DNA from: an uncultured Lachnospiraceae bacterium
GTDB lineage: Bacteria; Bacillota; Clostridia; Lachnospirales; Lachnospiraceae
Assembly (NCBI GenBank): GCA_945492935.1
Contig: CALYVE010000099.1
Coordinates: 1 to 6,571, forward strand
Direction of reading: 5' to 3'
Length of the DNA stretch: 6,571 nucleotides
Position 1 is the stretch's first letter. Every line of letters begins with the position of its first letter. This document shows positions 1-5,294 of this stretch, piece by piece. A model generated the notes under the pieces. The model was not told the origin of the DNA, did no database searches, and saw nothing but the letters and a program-made list of their open reading frames with translations. The position numbers were made by a program, and so were the translations under genes.

Positions 1-375
1 CCTGGTATCTGGGTATATTCATTAATCAACGTAGTGCTGATTATGTTCTTCACATATTTCTACACAGCCGTTACATTCAAACCTGATGAGGTTGCAACTA
101 ACATGAAATCAAGTGGAGGATTTATTCCGGGTATCAGACCTGGTAAGCCAACACAGGATTACTTGAACAAGATTTTGAATTATATTGTCTTTATCGGAGC
201 AATTGGTCTTATCATCGTTGCACTTATCCCAATCTTCTTTAACGGAAGATTTGGAGCAAATGTTTCATTTGGTGGTACATCACTCATTATTATTGTAGGT
301 GTTATCATCGAGACAATAAAGCAGATTGAGTCTAAGATGATTGTAAGAAATTATTCAGGATTCTTAACAGACTAG
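1..375 (+). CDS. secY: Protein translocase subunit SecY, C-terminal 124 residues (5' end outside window)
   Basis: SecY is the channel-forming subunit of the SecYEG translocon in the cytoplasmic membrane. The reading frame is open from base 1, so the gene is cut by the window edge and its start is not visible; internal GTG/ATG codons near 34-45 are not the start. The visible part begins in a hydrophobic helix corresponding to TM8 (about window residues 4-24). The cytoplasmic C5 loop follows, carrying the family signature FIPGIRPGKPT (about residues 41-51), whose arginine is the conserved SecA-contact residue in characterised SecY. TM9 (about residues 61-81) and TM10 (about 92-112, starting at FGGTSL) come next, then a short tail ending RNYSGFLTD. 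Both the motifs and the position directly upstream of adk are standard for the spc operon. The identification is very secure; only the truncation limits it. Confidence 0.97.
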   Translation, partial: PGIWVYSLINVVLIMFFTYFYTAVTFKPDEVATNMKSSGGFIPGIRPGKPTQDYLNKILNYIVFIGAIGLIIVALIPIFFNGRFGANVSFGGTSLIIIVGVIIETIKQIESKMIVRNYSGFLTD

Positions 376-391
376 TAACTTAGGTAGATAT

Positions 392-418
392 GGAATGTAT
401 CCGTTTCGGGTACATTCC
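392..418 (+). other. Strong intergenic RNA hairpin between secY and adk
   Basis: The arms GGAATGTA (392-399) and TACATTCC (411-418) are perfect reverse complements. Pairing continues inward through a U-G wobble and CCG/CGG to a three-base TTT loop, giving a 12-pair stem. No T-tract follows (the next bases are TATTCCTAG), so this is not a canonical intrinsic terminator. The adk Shine-Dalgarno begins 15 nt downstream. Plausible roles are an mRNA processing or 3'-end stabilising hairpin that separates secY from adk expression, or a weak attenuator. The structure is read directly from the sequence; the function is inferred. Confidence 0.6.
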
Positions 419-446
419 TATTCCTAGTTTATGAGGAGGTAGTAAT

Positions 447-1094
447 ATGAAGATTATTATGTTGGGTGCACCTGGTGCCGGTAAAGGTACACAGGCAAAG
501 ATGCTTGCGGAGAAGTACAAAATTCCACACATCTCGACAGGTGATATTTTTAGAGCAAACATCAAGAATGGTACAGAACTTGGCGCAAAGGCTAAGGAGT
601 ACATGGATAAAGGTCTTCTTGTACCGGACGAATTAGTAGTAGATTTGATTATGGATCGTTTCAAGGCTGACGATTGTAAGGATGGATACATCCTCGATGG
701 TTTCCCAAGAACAATTCCGCAGGCAGAAGCATTAGATGCAGCGCTTGCAGCAAACGGTGAGAGTATTGATTATGCTGTTAATGTAGAAGTTCCGGATGAG
801 AATATCGTAAACAGAATGTCAGGAAGAAGAGCCTGCGTAGGTTGTGGTGCAACATACCATATCGTATATAACCCAACAAAGGTTGAGGGTAAGTGTGACG
901 CATGTGGTGCTGATCTTATTTTAAGAGATGATGATAAGCCGGAGACAGTTTTGAATCGTTTGAATGTTTATCACGAGCAGACACAGCCACTCATTGACTT
1001 CTACACAAAGAAGGGTGTAATTGCAGAGGTTGACGGAACCGTCGACATGCAGGATGTATTTAAGGCAATTGTTGCAATTTTAGGAGATAACTAA
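447..1094 (+). CDS. adk: Adenylate kinase, long form with zinc-type LID
   Basis: Adenylate kinase is a cytosolic enzyme catalysing ATP + AMP = 2 ADP, which sets adenylate balance. The 215-residue product has the P-loop GAPGAGKGT at 7-15, the NMP-binding region from about residue 30, and the conserved DGFPR at 84-88. The LID domain (about 126-163) carries cysteines at 130, 133, 150 and 153. This C-X2-C-X16-C-X2-C set is the structural zinc site known from Gram-positive adenylate kinases; many Bacillus enzymes have Asp at the fourth position, whereas this one has Cys. The ATG is preceded by a strong SD, GAGGAGGT (433-440), six bases upstream. The gene lies between secY and map, its usual place in Firmicutes, and one base separates its stop from the map start. 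No truncation or missing catalytic residue was seen. Confidence 0.98.
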   Translation: MKIIMLGAPGAGKGTQAKMLAEKYKIPHISTGDIFRANIKNGTELGAKAKEYMDKGLLVPDELVVDLIMDRFKADDCKDGYILDGFPRTIPQAEALDAALAANGESIDYAVNVEVPDENIVNRMSGRRACVGCGATYHIVYNPTKVEGKCDACGADLILRDDDKPETVLNRLNVYHEQTQPLIDFYTKKGVIAEVDGTVDMQDVFKAIVAILGDN

Positions 1095-1095
1095 A

Positions 1096-1863
1096 ATGGC
1101 AATTCTCATAAAATCAGAAAGAGAAATTGAACTTATGCGTGAGGCCGGGAAAATTCTCGCCCTCACACATGAGGAACTAAAAAAAGCAATAAAACCGGGC
1201 ATTTCCACATATGAAATTGATCGGATTGGAGAAGAGGTAATCAGAAGTTATGGCTGTATTCCTTCTTTCTTAAATTATAACGGATACCCAGCGTCGATTT
1301 GTGTTTCTGTAAATGACGAAGTCGTACATGGGATTCCGTCCAAGACGAGATTCCTTGAAGAAGGAGATATTGTCAGCTTGGATGCCGGCGTCATCTATCA
1401 GGGATATCATTCAGATTCGGCCCGTACATACGGAGTCGGAGAAATCAGTACCGAGGCGGCGGATTTGATCCGCGTAACAAAGGAAAGCTTTTTCGAAGGT
1501 TTGAAGGCATGCAGGGCAGGCAATCATATTAACGATATTTCAAAAGCTATTTTTAATTACGTATCATCAAGAGGTTATCGAGCAGTTCGAGATTTAGTAG
1601 GACATGGTGTTGGTGCCAGCTTACATGAAGCACCGGAGGTACCGAACTTTACAAGGATGATGAAAGGACCAAAACTGAGACCGGGTATGACACTTGCAAT
1701 TGAACCAATGATTAATATTGGAACTTATGAAGTGGAGTGGTTATCAGATGACTGGACAGTTGTAACAGCTGACGGAGCATTGTCAGCACATTATGAAAAT
1801 ACAGTATTGATCACAGAAGGTGAGCCAGAGATTTTATCTAAGGCAGAAGGAATAGAACTATAA
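1096..1863 (+). CDS. map: Methionine aminopeptidase type I
   Basis: MetAP removes the initiator methionine from nascent proteins at the ribosome when the second residue is small. The 255-residue product has the five metal ligands of the pita-bread fold: D96 and D107 (in SLDAG and YHSDSART), H170 (VGHGVG), E203 (AIEP) and E234 (HYENT). It also has H78 in the VNDEVVHGIP motif and H177 in SLHEAP. It lacks an N-terminal zinc-finger extension, so it is the short bacterial type Ia. The start lies one base after the adk stop, and its SD (AGGAG, 1082-1086) is inside the last adk codons, so translation is probably coupled to adk. Codon choice is less biased than in the neighbours; all five Lys codons among the first 35 codons are AAA, and CTC, ATA, GGG and CGG appear. 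The identification is secure. Confidence 0.97.
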   Translation: MAILIKSEREIELMREAGKILALTHEELKKAIKPGISTYEIDRIGEEVIRSYGCIPSFLNYNGYPASICVSVNDEVVHGIPSKTRFLEEGDIVSLDAGVIYQGYHSDSARTYGVGEISTEAADLIRVTKESFFEGLKACRAGNHINDISKAIFNYVSSRGYRAVRDLVGHGVGASLHEAPEVPNFTRMMKGPKLRPGMTLAIEPMINIGTYEVEWLSDDWTVVTADGALSAHYENTVLITEGEPEILSKAEGIEL

Positions 1864-1889
1864 CACATATCTAAAAGGAGGATCACGAT

Positions 1890-2108
1890 ATGCCAAAGGC
1901 AGACGAAATCGAAATGGAAGGCGTAGTACTTGAGAAACTTCCAAATGCAATGTTTCAGGTTGAACTTGAAAATGGACTTCAGGTTCTCGCACATATTAGT
2001 GGTAAGCTTAGAATGAATTACATCAAAATTCTTCCGGGCGATAAGGTAACGGTTGTTTTATCTCCATATGACCTTACAAAGGGGAGAATTATCTGGAGAG
2101 CAAAATAA
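1890..2108 (+). CDS. infA: Translation initiation factor IF-1
   Basis: IF-1 is a small S1/OB-fold protein that binds the 30S A site and works with IF-2 and IF-3 in initiation. The product has the exact family length of 72 residues. It carries the hallmark segments EMEGVVLEKLPNAMF (about 9-23), VLAHISGKLRMNYI (about 32-45) and LPGDKVTVVLSPYDLTKGRI (about 48-67). The ATG has a strong SD, AAAGGAGG (1874-1881), eight bases upstream, and follows map by 26 nt. Many clostridial operons carry a KOW-domain ribosomal-like gene between map and infA; none is present here. The last codons and stop lie inside the first copy of a short imperfect tandem duplication (2097-2145). Confidence 0.98.
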   Translation: MPKADEIEMEGVVLEKLPNAMFQVELENGLQVLAHISGKLRMNYIKILPGDKVTVVLSPYDLTKGRIIWRAK

Positions 2109-2145
2109 ATAATTACTTGTCAGAGCAAAATAAAAAAATTGCTTG
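2097..2145 (+). repeat. Imperfect tandem duplication of the infA 3' end
   Basis: Copy 1 (2097-2119) and copy 2 (2122-2145) both start with the 13 bases AGAGCAAAATAAA. After a small A/T length difference they end in AATTACTTG and AATTGCTTG respectively. Copy 1 contains the last infA codons and the TAA stop; copy 2 repeats them out of context downstream. The end of copy 2 overlaps the -35 region of the predicted rpmJ promoter. This looks like a small local duplication rather than a mobile element. Confidence 0.6.
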
Positions 2146-2171
2146 CATTGTAATTGTTTTTTTGATACAAT
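2143..2171 (+). promoter_or_regulatory. Predicted sigma-A promoter upstream of rpmJ, with an overlapping inverted repeat
   Basis: A -35-like TTGCAT (2143-2148) is separated by 17 bases from a -10 TACAAT (2166-2171; five of six consensus). The -10 is preceded by TG-N (2163-2165), making an extended -10 element. The spacer is T-rich. Transcription would start near 2178, about 35 nt before the rpmJ ATG. An 8-bp perfect inverted repeat, GCATTGTA (2145-2152) and TACAATGC (2166-2173), overlaps both promoter elements. The promoter explains how rpmJ and the genes after it could be expressed apart from secY-adk-map-infA. The call rests on sequence match only. Confidence 0.6.
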
Positions 2172-2211
2172 GCTTATTTGTAGCGGACTTTTTTGAAAGG
2201 AGTGCATTTTA

Positions 2212-2325
2212 ATGAAGGTTAGAGCATCAGTAAAACCAATTTGCGACAAGTGCAAAGTCATTAAAAGAAAAGGCAGTATTCGTATAATCTGCGAAAATCC
2301 AAAGCACAAACAGCGTCAGGGGTAA
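2212..2325 (+). CDS. rpmJ: 50S ribosomal protein L36 (bL36), zinc-ribbon form
   Basis: This 37-residue gene encodes L36, the smallest large-subunit protein. The product begins MKVRASVKPICDKCKVIKRK and ends KHKQRQG. The zinc ligands are all present: C11, C14, C27 and H32, so this is the zinc-binding (C+) paralogue. The length equals the family norm. The ATG has an SD, AAAGGAG (2196-2202), nine bases upstream. It lies 103 nt after infA and just downstream of a predicted promoter. The infA-rpmJ-rpsM order is standard. The identification is secure despite the small size. Confidence 0.97.
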   Translation: MKVRASVKPICDKCKVIKRKGSIRIICENPKHKQRQG

Positions 2326-2668
2326 ATCTATTTTTATAATAGGTCATCATTTCACATTAGGTGATTTGATCTGAACGGAAAAGTTAGAACAAGGTATTTA
2401 GGATGATAGCCCATCTATAACTATGCCTTGTATTTGTGCATGTAATAATATGTATTATTACTTACTAACATCAAGCGGCTGGCATAGAGAAAACTATGCA
2501 AAAATTTATTTCATTAATGTCTGTATTGTGGAGATATGCATTTCACCCCTTGTTATGTACAAAATCTTTCTCGAAGATTTTGCAGTCCGGACTATTGCAG
2601 CCGGCGCAAGGGATATCAAAAGCAACAAAGGCAAATTTGTAGTTATTTTTTTACGGAGGTATATTAGA
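2326..2668 (+). promoter_or_regulatory. Long structured leader upstream of rpsM (candidate cis-regulatory RNA)
   Basis: This 343-nt gap holds no supported gene but several hairpins. (a) TCAC/GTGA with outer ATCA/TGAT around a 2x2 internal loop (2346-2370). (b) A nine-pair stem, ACAAGGTAT (2389-2397) with ATGCCTTGT (2423-2431), enclosing a smaller GATG/CATC hairpin (2402-2415). (c) GTAATAAT/ATTATTAC (2442-2461). (d) GCATAG/CTATGC (2482-2499). (e) AAAATCTT/AAGATTTT (2561-2581). A 10-bp palindrome, AGTCCGGACT, lies at 2584-2593, and T7 (2646-2652) precedes the rpsM SD. The arm GCATAG (2482-2487) can pair instead with CTATGC at 2421-2426, disrupting stem (b), so two exclusive folds are possible. 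Ribosomal-protein leaders often work this way, and S4 represses the alpha operon through the rpsM leader in E. coli. I cannot match this leader to a known RNA family. Confidence 0.45.
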
Positions 2669-3037
2669 ATGGCTCGTATTTCAGGTGTTGATTTACCAAG
2701 AGACAAGCGTATCGAGATCGGTCTTACTTATATCTATGGTATAGGTAGAACTTCAGCAACAAGAATTCTAAAAGAAGCAAATGTTAGTCCTGACACAAGA
2801 GTTCGTGATTTGACTGACGAGGAAGTTAAGAAGCTTAGTGAGATCATTAATGAGACTCAGGTAGTAGAGGGTGACTTACGTAGAGAGATCGCTCTTAATA
2901 TTAAGCGTTTACAGGAGATTGGATGCTATCGTGGTATCCGTCACAGAAAGGGTCTCCCTGTTCGTGGACAGAAGACAAAGACAAACGCTAGAACTCGTAA
3001 GGGTCCTAAGAAGACAGTAGCTAACAAGAAGAAGTAA
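2669..3037 (+). CDS. rpsM: 30S ribosomal protein S13 (uS13)
   Basis: S13 sits at the head of the small subunit and contacts the P-site tRNA and the large subunit through intersubunit bridges. The product is 122 residues, normal for the family, starting MARISGVDLPRDKRIEIGLT. It includes YGIGRTSA (about 29-36, the helix-two-turn-helix region) and the basic C-terminal tail with YRGIRHRKGLPVRGQKTKTN followed by ARTRKG. I chose the ATG at 2669 because it matches the family N-terminus exactly and has an SD, GGAGGT (2655-2660), eight bases upstream. The frame happens to stay open back to 2423, but that extension has no SD and is not S13-like. S13 heads the alpha operon and follows a long structured leader, suggesting control at its own translation start. 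Confidence 0.98.
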   Translation: MARISGVDLPRDKRIEIGLTYIYGIGRTSATRILKEANVSPDTRVRDLTDEEVKKLSEIINETQVVEGDLRREIALNIKRLQEIGCYRGIRHRKGLPVRGQKTKTNARTRKGPKKTVANKKK

Positions 3038-3052
3038 TTGGAGGGTTAGGTA

Positions 3053-3451
3053 ATGGCTAAGAAAGTTACTACTAAAAAAGTGGCTAAGAAGCGTGTCAGA
3101 AAGAACGTAGAACGTGGACAGGCTCATATCCAGTCATCTTTTAATAATACAATTGTTACATTAACAGACGCAGAAGGAAATGCATTGTCATGGGCAAGTG
3201 CAGGTGGACTTGGATTCAGAGGATCTAAGAAGTCTACTCCTTATGCAGCTCAGATGGCAGCTGAGACAGCTGCAAAGGCAGCTTTGCCATATGGTCTTAA
3301 GACAATCGATGTTATGGTAAAGGGACCGGGTTCAGGCAGAGAGGCTGCTATTCGTGCACTTTCAGCTTGTGGTCTTGAAGTTGTTAGTATTAAGGACGTT
3401 ACACCAGTTCCACATAATGGATGCCGTCCGCCAAAGAGAAGAAGAGTTTAA
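3053..3451 (+). CDS. rpsK: 30S ribosomal protein S11 (uS11)
   Basis: S11 is a platform protein of the 30S subunit, near the mRNA exit and the Shine-Dalgarno helix. The 132-residue product has a Lys/Arg-rich N-terminus (about 1-20), the conserved GQAHIQSSFNNTIVTLTD (about 22-39), SWASAGGLGFRGSKKSTPYAA (about 46-66; key residues G51-G52 and the F-R-G-S-K run), GPGSGREAAIRAL (about 91-103) and the invariant tail HNGCRPPKRRRV. The ATG has GGAGG (3040-3044) eight bases upstream and lies 15 nt after the rpsM stop, so it is clearly co-transcribed. Length and motifs are ordinary. Confidence 0.98.
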   Translation: MAKKVTTKKVAKKRVRKNVERGQAHIQSSFNNTIVTLTDAEGNALSWASAGGLGFRGSKKSTPYAAQMAAETAAKAALPYGLKTIDVMVKGPGSGREAAIRALSACGLEVVSIKDVTPVPHNGCRPPKRRRV

Positions 3452-3468
3452 TTAGGAGGTACAAGGTA

Positions 3469-4062
3469 ATGGCAGTAGATAGAACCCCAATTCTTAAGAG
3501 ATGCAGATCTTTGGGTATGGAGCCAATGTATCTCGGTGTTAATAAGACATCAAACAGAAAGTTAACAAGAGCAAACAGAAAGGTAAGCGAGTACGGCTTA
3601 CAGCTTCGTGAGAAGCAGAAGGCTAAGTTTATCTATGGTATGCTTGAGAAGCCTTTCCATAACTTATTTGAGAAGGCAGAGAGAATGCCAGGTCTTACAG
3701 GTCCTAACCTTATGGTATTACTTGAGCTTAGACTTGACAATGTTATCTTCCGTATGGGATTTGCAAGAACAAGACGTGAGGCTAGACAGATTGTAGATCA
3801 CAAGCACGTATTAGTGAACGGCAAGTGCATCAACATCCCTTCATACAGAGTAAATCCTGGCGACAAGATTGAAATCAAAGAGAAGAGCAAGACAACTCAG
3901 AGATTTAAGGATATCGCTGAGGCAAATGCAGGACATACAGCACCGGCTTGGATGGAGTCAGATCTTGAGACTTTATCAGGTACAGTTGTAGAGAAGCCAA
4001 TGAGAGAACAGATTGACGTACCTGTAAACGAAACCCTTATCGTCGAGTTATATTCAAAGTAA
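3469..4062 (+). CDS. rpsD: 30S ribosomal protein S4 (uS4)
   Basis: S4 is a primary 16S rRNA-binding protein that nucleates 30S assembly; in many bacteria it is also the autogenous repressor of its operon. The 197-residue product begins MAVDRTPILKRCRSLGMEP. It has the conserved VSEYGLQLREKQKAKFIYGM (about 35-54) and an S4-type RNA-binding domain from about residue 86 (LELRLDNVIFRMGFARTRREA, with the following VDHKHVLVNG). Only one cysteine lies in the N-terminal region, so there is no zinc cluster (C- form). I chose 3469 rather than an in-frame ATG at 3421, because 3469 has AGGAGGT (3454-3460) eight bases upstream and matches the family N-terminus, whereas 3421 lies inside rpsK. Its place in the alpha operon makes it a candidate regulator of the rpsM leader. 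Confidence 0.98.
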   Translation: MAVDRTPILKRCRSLGMEPMYLGVNKTSNRKLTRANRKVSEYGLQLREKQKAKFIYGMLEKPFHNLFEKAERMPGLTGPNLMVLLELRLDNVIFRMGFARTRREARQIVDHKHVLVNGKCINIPSYRVNPGDKIEIKEKSKTTQRFKDIAEANAGHTAPAWMESDLETLSGTVVEKPMREQIDVPVNETLIVELYSK

Positions 4063-4073
4063 GATAAATAAAT

Positions 4074-4133
4074 ACATCGCGCGTTTATGCGCGCGATGTC
4101 ATTGGATAAGTAACTTAGTACATCGGTTATCCA
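4074..4133 (+). other. Two stem-loops in the rpsD-rpoA spacer, without a T-tract
   Basis: A perfect 10-bp stem, ACATCGCGCG (4074-4083) with CGCGCGATGT (4090-4099), closes on a six-base loop, TTTATG. It is followed by CATTGG rather than a T-run, so it does not look like an intrinsic terminator. A second, looser stem, TGGATAA (4103-4109) with TTATCCA (4127-4133), ends just before the rpoA SD. ACATCG recurs at 4120-4125, so CGATGT at 4094-4099 could pair either upstream or downstream. The placement suggests control of alpha-subunit translation, or mRNA processing between S4 and alpha; this is inferred. Confidence 0.6.
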
Positions 4134-4148
4134 TAAGGAGGGTTAATA

Positions 4149-5105
4149 GTGTTTGATTTTGAAATACCTAAAATTGAGATCGCAGAGATTTCAGAGGACA
4201 ACAAGTACGGCAGATTTGTAGTTGAGCCTTTGGAGAGAGGCTATGGTACTACACTTGGTAATTCTCTTCGCAGAATTATGTTATCATCTTTACCTGGTAC
4301 AGCAGTTAGCATGGTTAAGATCAAAGGTGTTCTTCATGAGTTTAGTTCAATTCCGGGAGTTAAGGAAGATGTAACTGAAATCGTTATGAATATCAAAGAG
4401 CTTTGCATCAAGAACAATGGTGCCACAAATGAAGTTAAGACAGCCTATATCGAGGCTTCAGGCAACTGCGTTGTAACAGCTGCGGATATTCAGGTAGATG
4501 GAGATATCGAGATTTTAAATCCGGATCTTGTAATTGCGAACTTAAGTGGTTCGGATGCTAAGCTTGATATGGAACTTACCATTACAAACGGCAGAGGATA
4601 CGTAGGCGCTGATAAGAATAAGGATCTTGATACATCAATTGACGCAATTGCTGTAGATTCTATTTACACACCGGTTGAGCGTGTAAATCTTACAGTTCAG
4701 AATACACGTGTAGGTCAGATTACAGATTATGATAAGCTTACACTTGATGTATTTACAAATGGCACATTAGCACCGGATGAGGCTATTAGTCTTGCTGCAA
4801 AGGTACTTTGTGAGCATTTGAATCTTTTTATTGATTTGTCTGAGAAAACAAAGCAGGTCGAGGTTATGACAGTTAAGGACAATGATGAGAAAGAAAAAGT
4901 ACTTGAGATGAATATCGATGAGTTAGAACTTTCTGTCCGTTCATACAACTGCTTAAAGAGAGCAGGTATCAACACTGTTGAGGAATTGACAAATAAGACT
5001 TCTGAGGACATGATGAAGGTTCGTAACCTTGGTCGTAAGTCACTTGAAGAGGTATTAGCTAAATTAAAAGAATTAGGCTTGTCTCTCAAGTCTGGAGATG
5101 AGTAA
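4149..5105 (+). CDS. rpoA: DNA-directed RNA polymerase subunit alpha
   Basis: Alpha dimerises to nucleate assembly of beta and beta', and its C-terminal domain binds promoter UP elements and activators. The product is 318 residues, within the usual range. The N-terminal domain (about 1-230) has FVVEPLERGYGTTLGNSLRR (about 23-42) and SIYTPVERVNLTVQNTRVGQ (about 171-190). A charged linker (about 235-252) precedes the C-terminal domain, which holds VRSYNCLKRAGINTVEEL and MMKVRNLGRKSLEEV. The UP-element contact residues R264, N267, C268, G295, K297 and S298 are all present (one less than E. coli numbering). The start is GTG (4149), supported by AAGGAGG (4135-4141) seven bases upstream and by the family N-terminus FEIPKIE. 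The weaker start codon and the hairpins upstream suggest dosage is tuned relative to the ribosomal proteins. Confidence 0.98.
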   Translation: MFDFEIPKIEIAEISEDNKYGRFVVEPLERGYGTTLGNSLRRIMLSSLPGTAVSMVKIKGVLHEFSSIPGVKEDVTEIVMNIKELCIKNNGATNEVKTAYIEASGNCVVTAADIQVDGDIEILNPDLVIANLSGSDAKLDMELTITNGRGYVGADKNKDLDTSIDAIAVDSIYTPVERVNLTVQNTRVGQITDYDKLTLDVFTNGTLAPDEAISLAAKVLCEHLNLFIDLSEKTKQVEVMTVKDNDEKEKVLEMNIDELELSVRSYNCLKRAGINTVEELTNKTSEDMMKVRNLGRKSLEEVLAKLKELGLSLKSGDE

Positions 5106-5294
5106 GTAACAAGGAAACAAAAGCATTCATGCTTTTGCCCAACTCACGTGCCAAAGGCACATGAAGAAACAATGAATGTTTAAGCACAAAGTGCTTAAAC
5201 CTGTCTCACATGTAAACATATGAGACTTTCCACTTAAGCTGAATAATAGTAAGCACAGTGAAGACCCGCATAACGGGTATGGAGGATTTAAATT
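5106..5294 (+). promoter_or_regulatory. Hairpin array in the rpoA-rplQ spacer (candidate cis-regulatory RNA)
   Basis: Five hairpins lie in a row. H1: CAAAAGCA (5118-5125) and TGCTTTTG (5130-5137), loop TTCA. H2: GTGCC (5148-5152) and GGCAC (5156-5160), loop AAA, with outer TCA/TGA across one C-A mismatch (5144-5164). H3: GTTTAAGCAC (5178-5187) and GTGCTTAAAC (5191-5200), loop AAA, perfect 10 bp. H4: GTCTCA (5203-5208) and TGAGAC (5221-5226), then a C-A mismatch and ATG/CAT around TAAA. H5: ACCCG (5264-5268) and CGGGT (5274-5278), ending three bases before the rplQ SD. None is followed by a T-tract. H2 and H4 share the same mismatch design. I see no promoter or gene here. The structures are direct observation; a role in tuning L17 relative to alpha is inference. 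Confidence 0.5.

Noticed and set aside
364..392. Possible promoter TTAACA with TAGATA before adk
   Set aside because: The spacing is 15 nt, the -10 match is poor, and it overlaps the secY stop; not supported.
380..691. Long - strand open frame antisense to adk
   Set aside because: It is a frame shadow of the well-supported adk gene and has no features of its own.
2335..2340. Perfect TATAAT just after rpmJ
   Set aside because: No -35-like hexamer lies 16-18 nt upstream (the region is the rpmJ coding end, AGCGTC), and there is no extended TG motif.
2625..2652. ACAAA/TTTGT hairpin followed by T7 just before the rpsM SD as a terminator
   Set aside because: The five-pair stem has a single G-C pair and is too weak for intrinsic termination; the T-run is more simply a U-rich region upstream of the SD.
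2423..2668. In-frame open extension of rpsM back to an ATG at 2423 (82 extra residues)
   Set aside because: There is no Shine-Dalgarno at a suitable distance, the sequence is not S13-like, and the 2669 ATG has a strong SD and the exact family N-terminus. The open frame appears to be chance.
3421..3468. Earlier in-frame ATG for rpsD inside rpsK
   Set aside because: It encodes 16 residues unlike S4 and has no SD; the ATG at 3469 has AGGAGGT and the family start.
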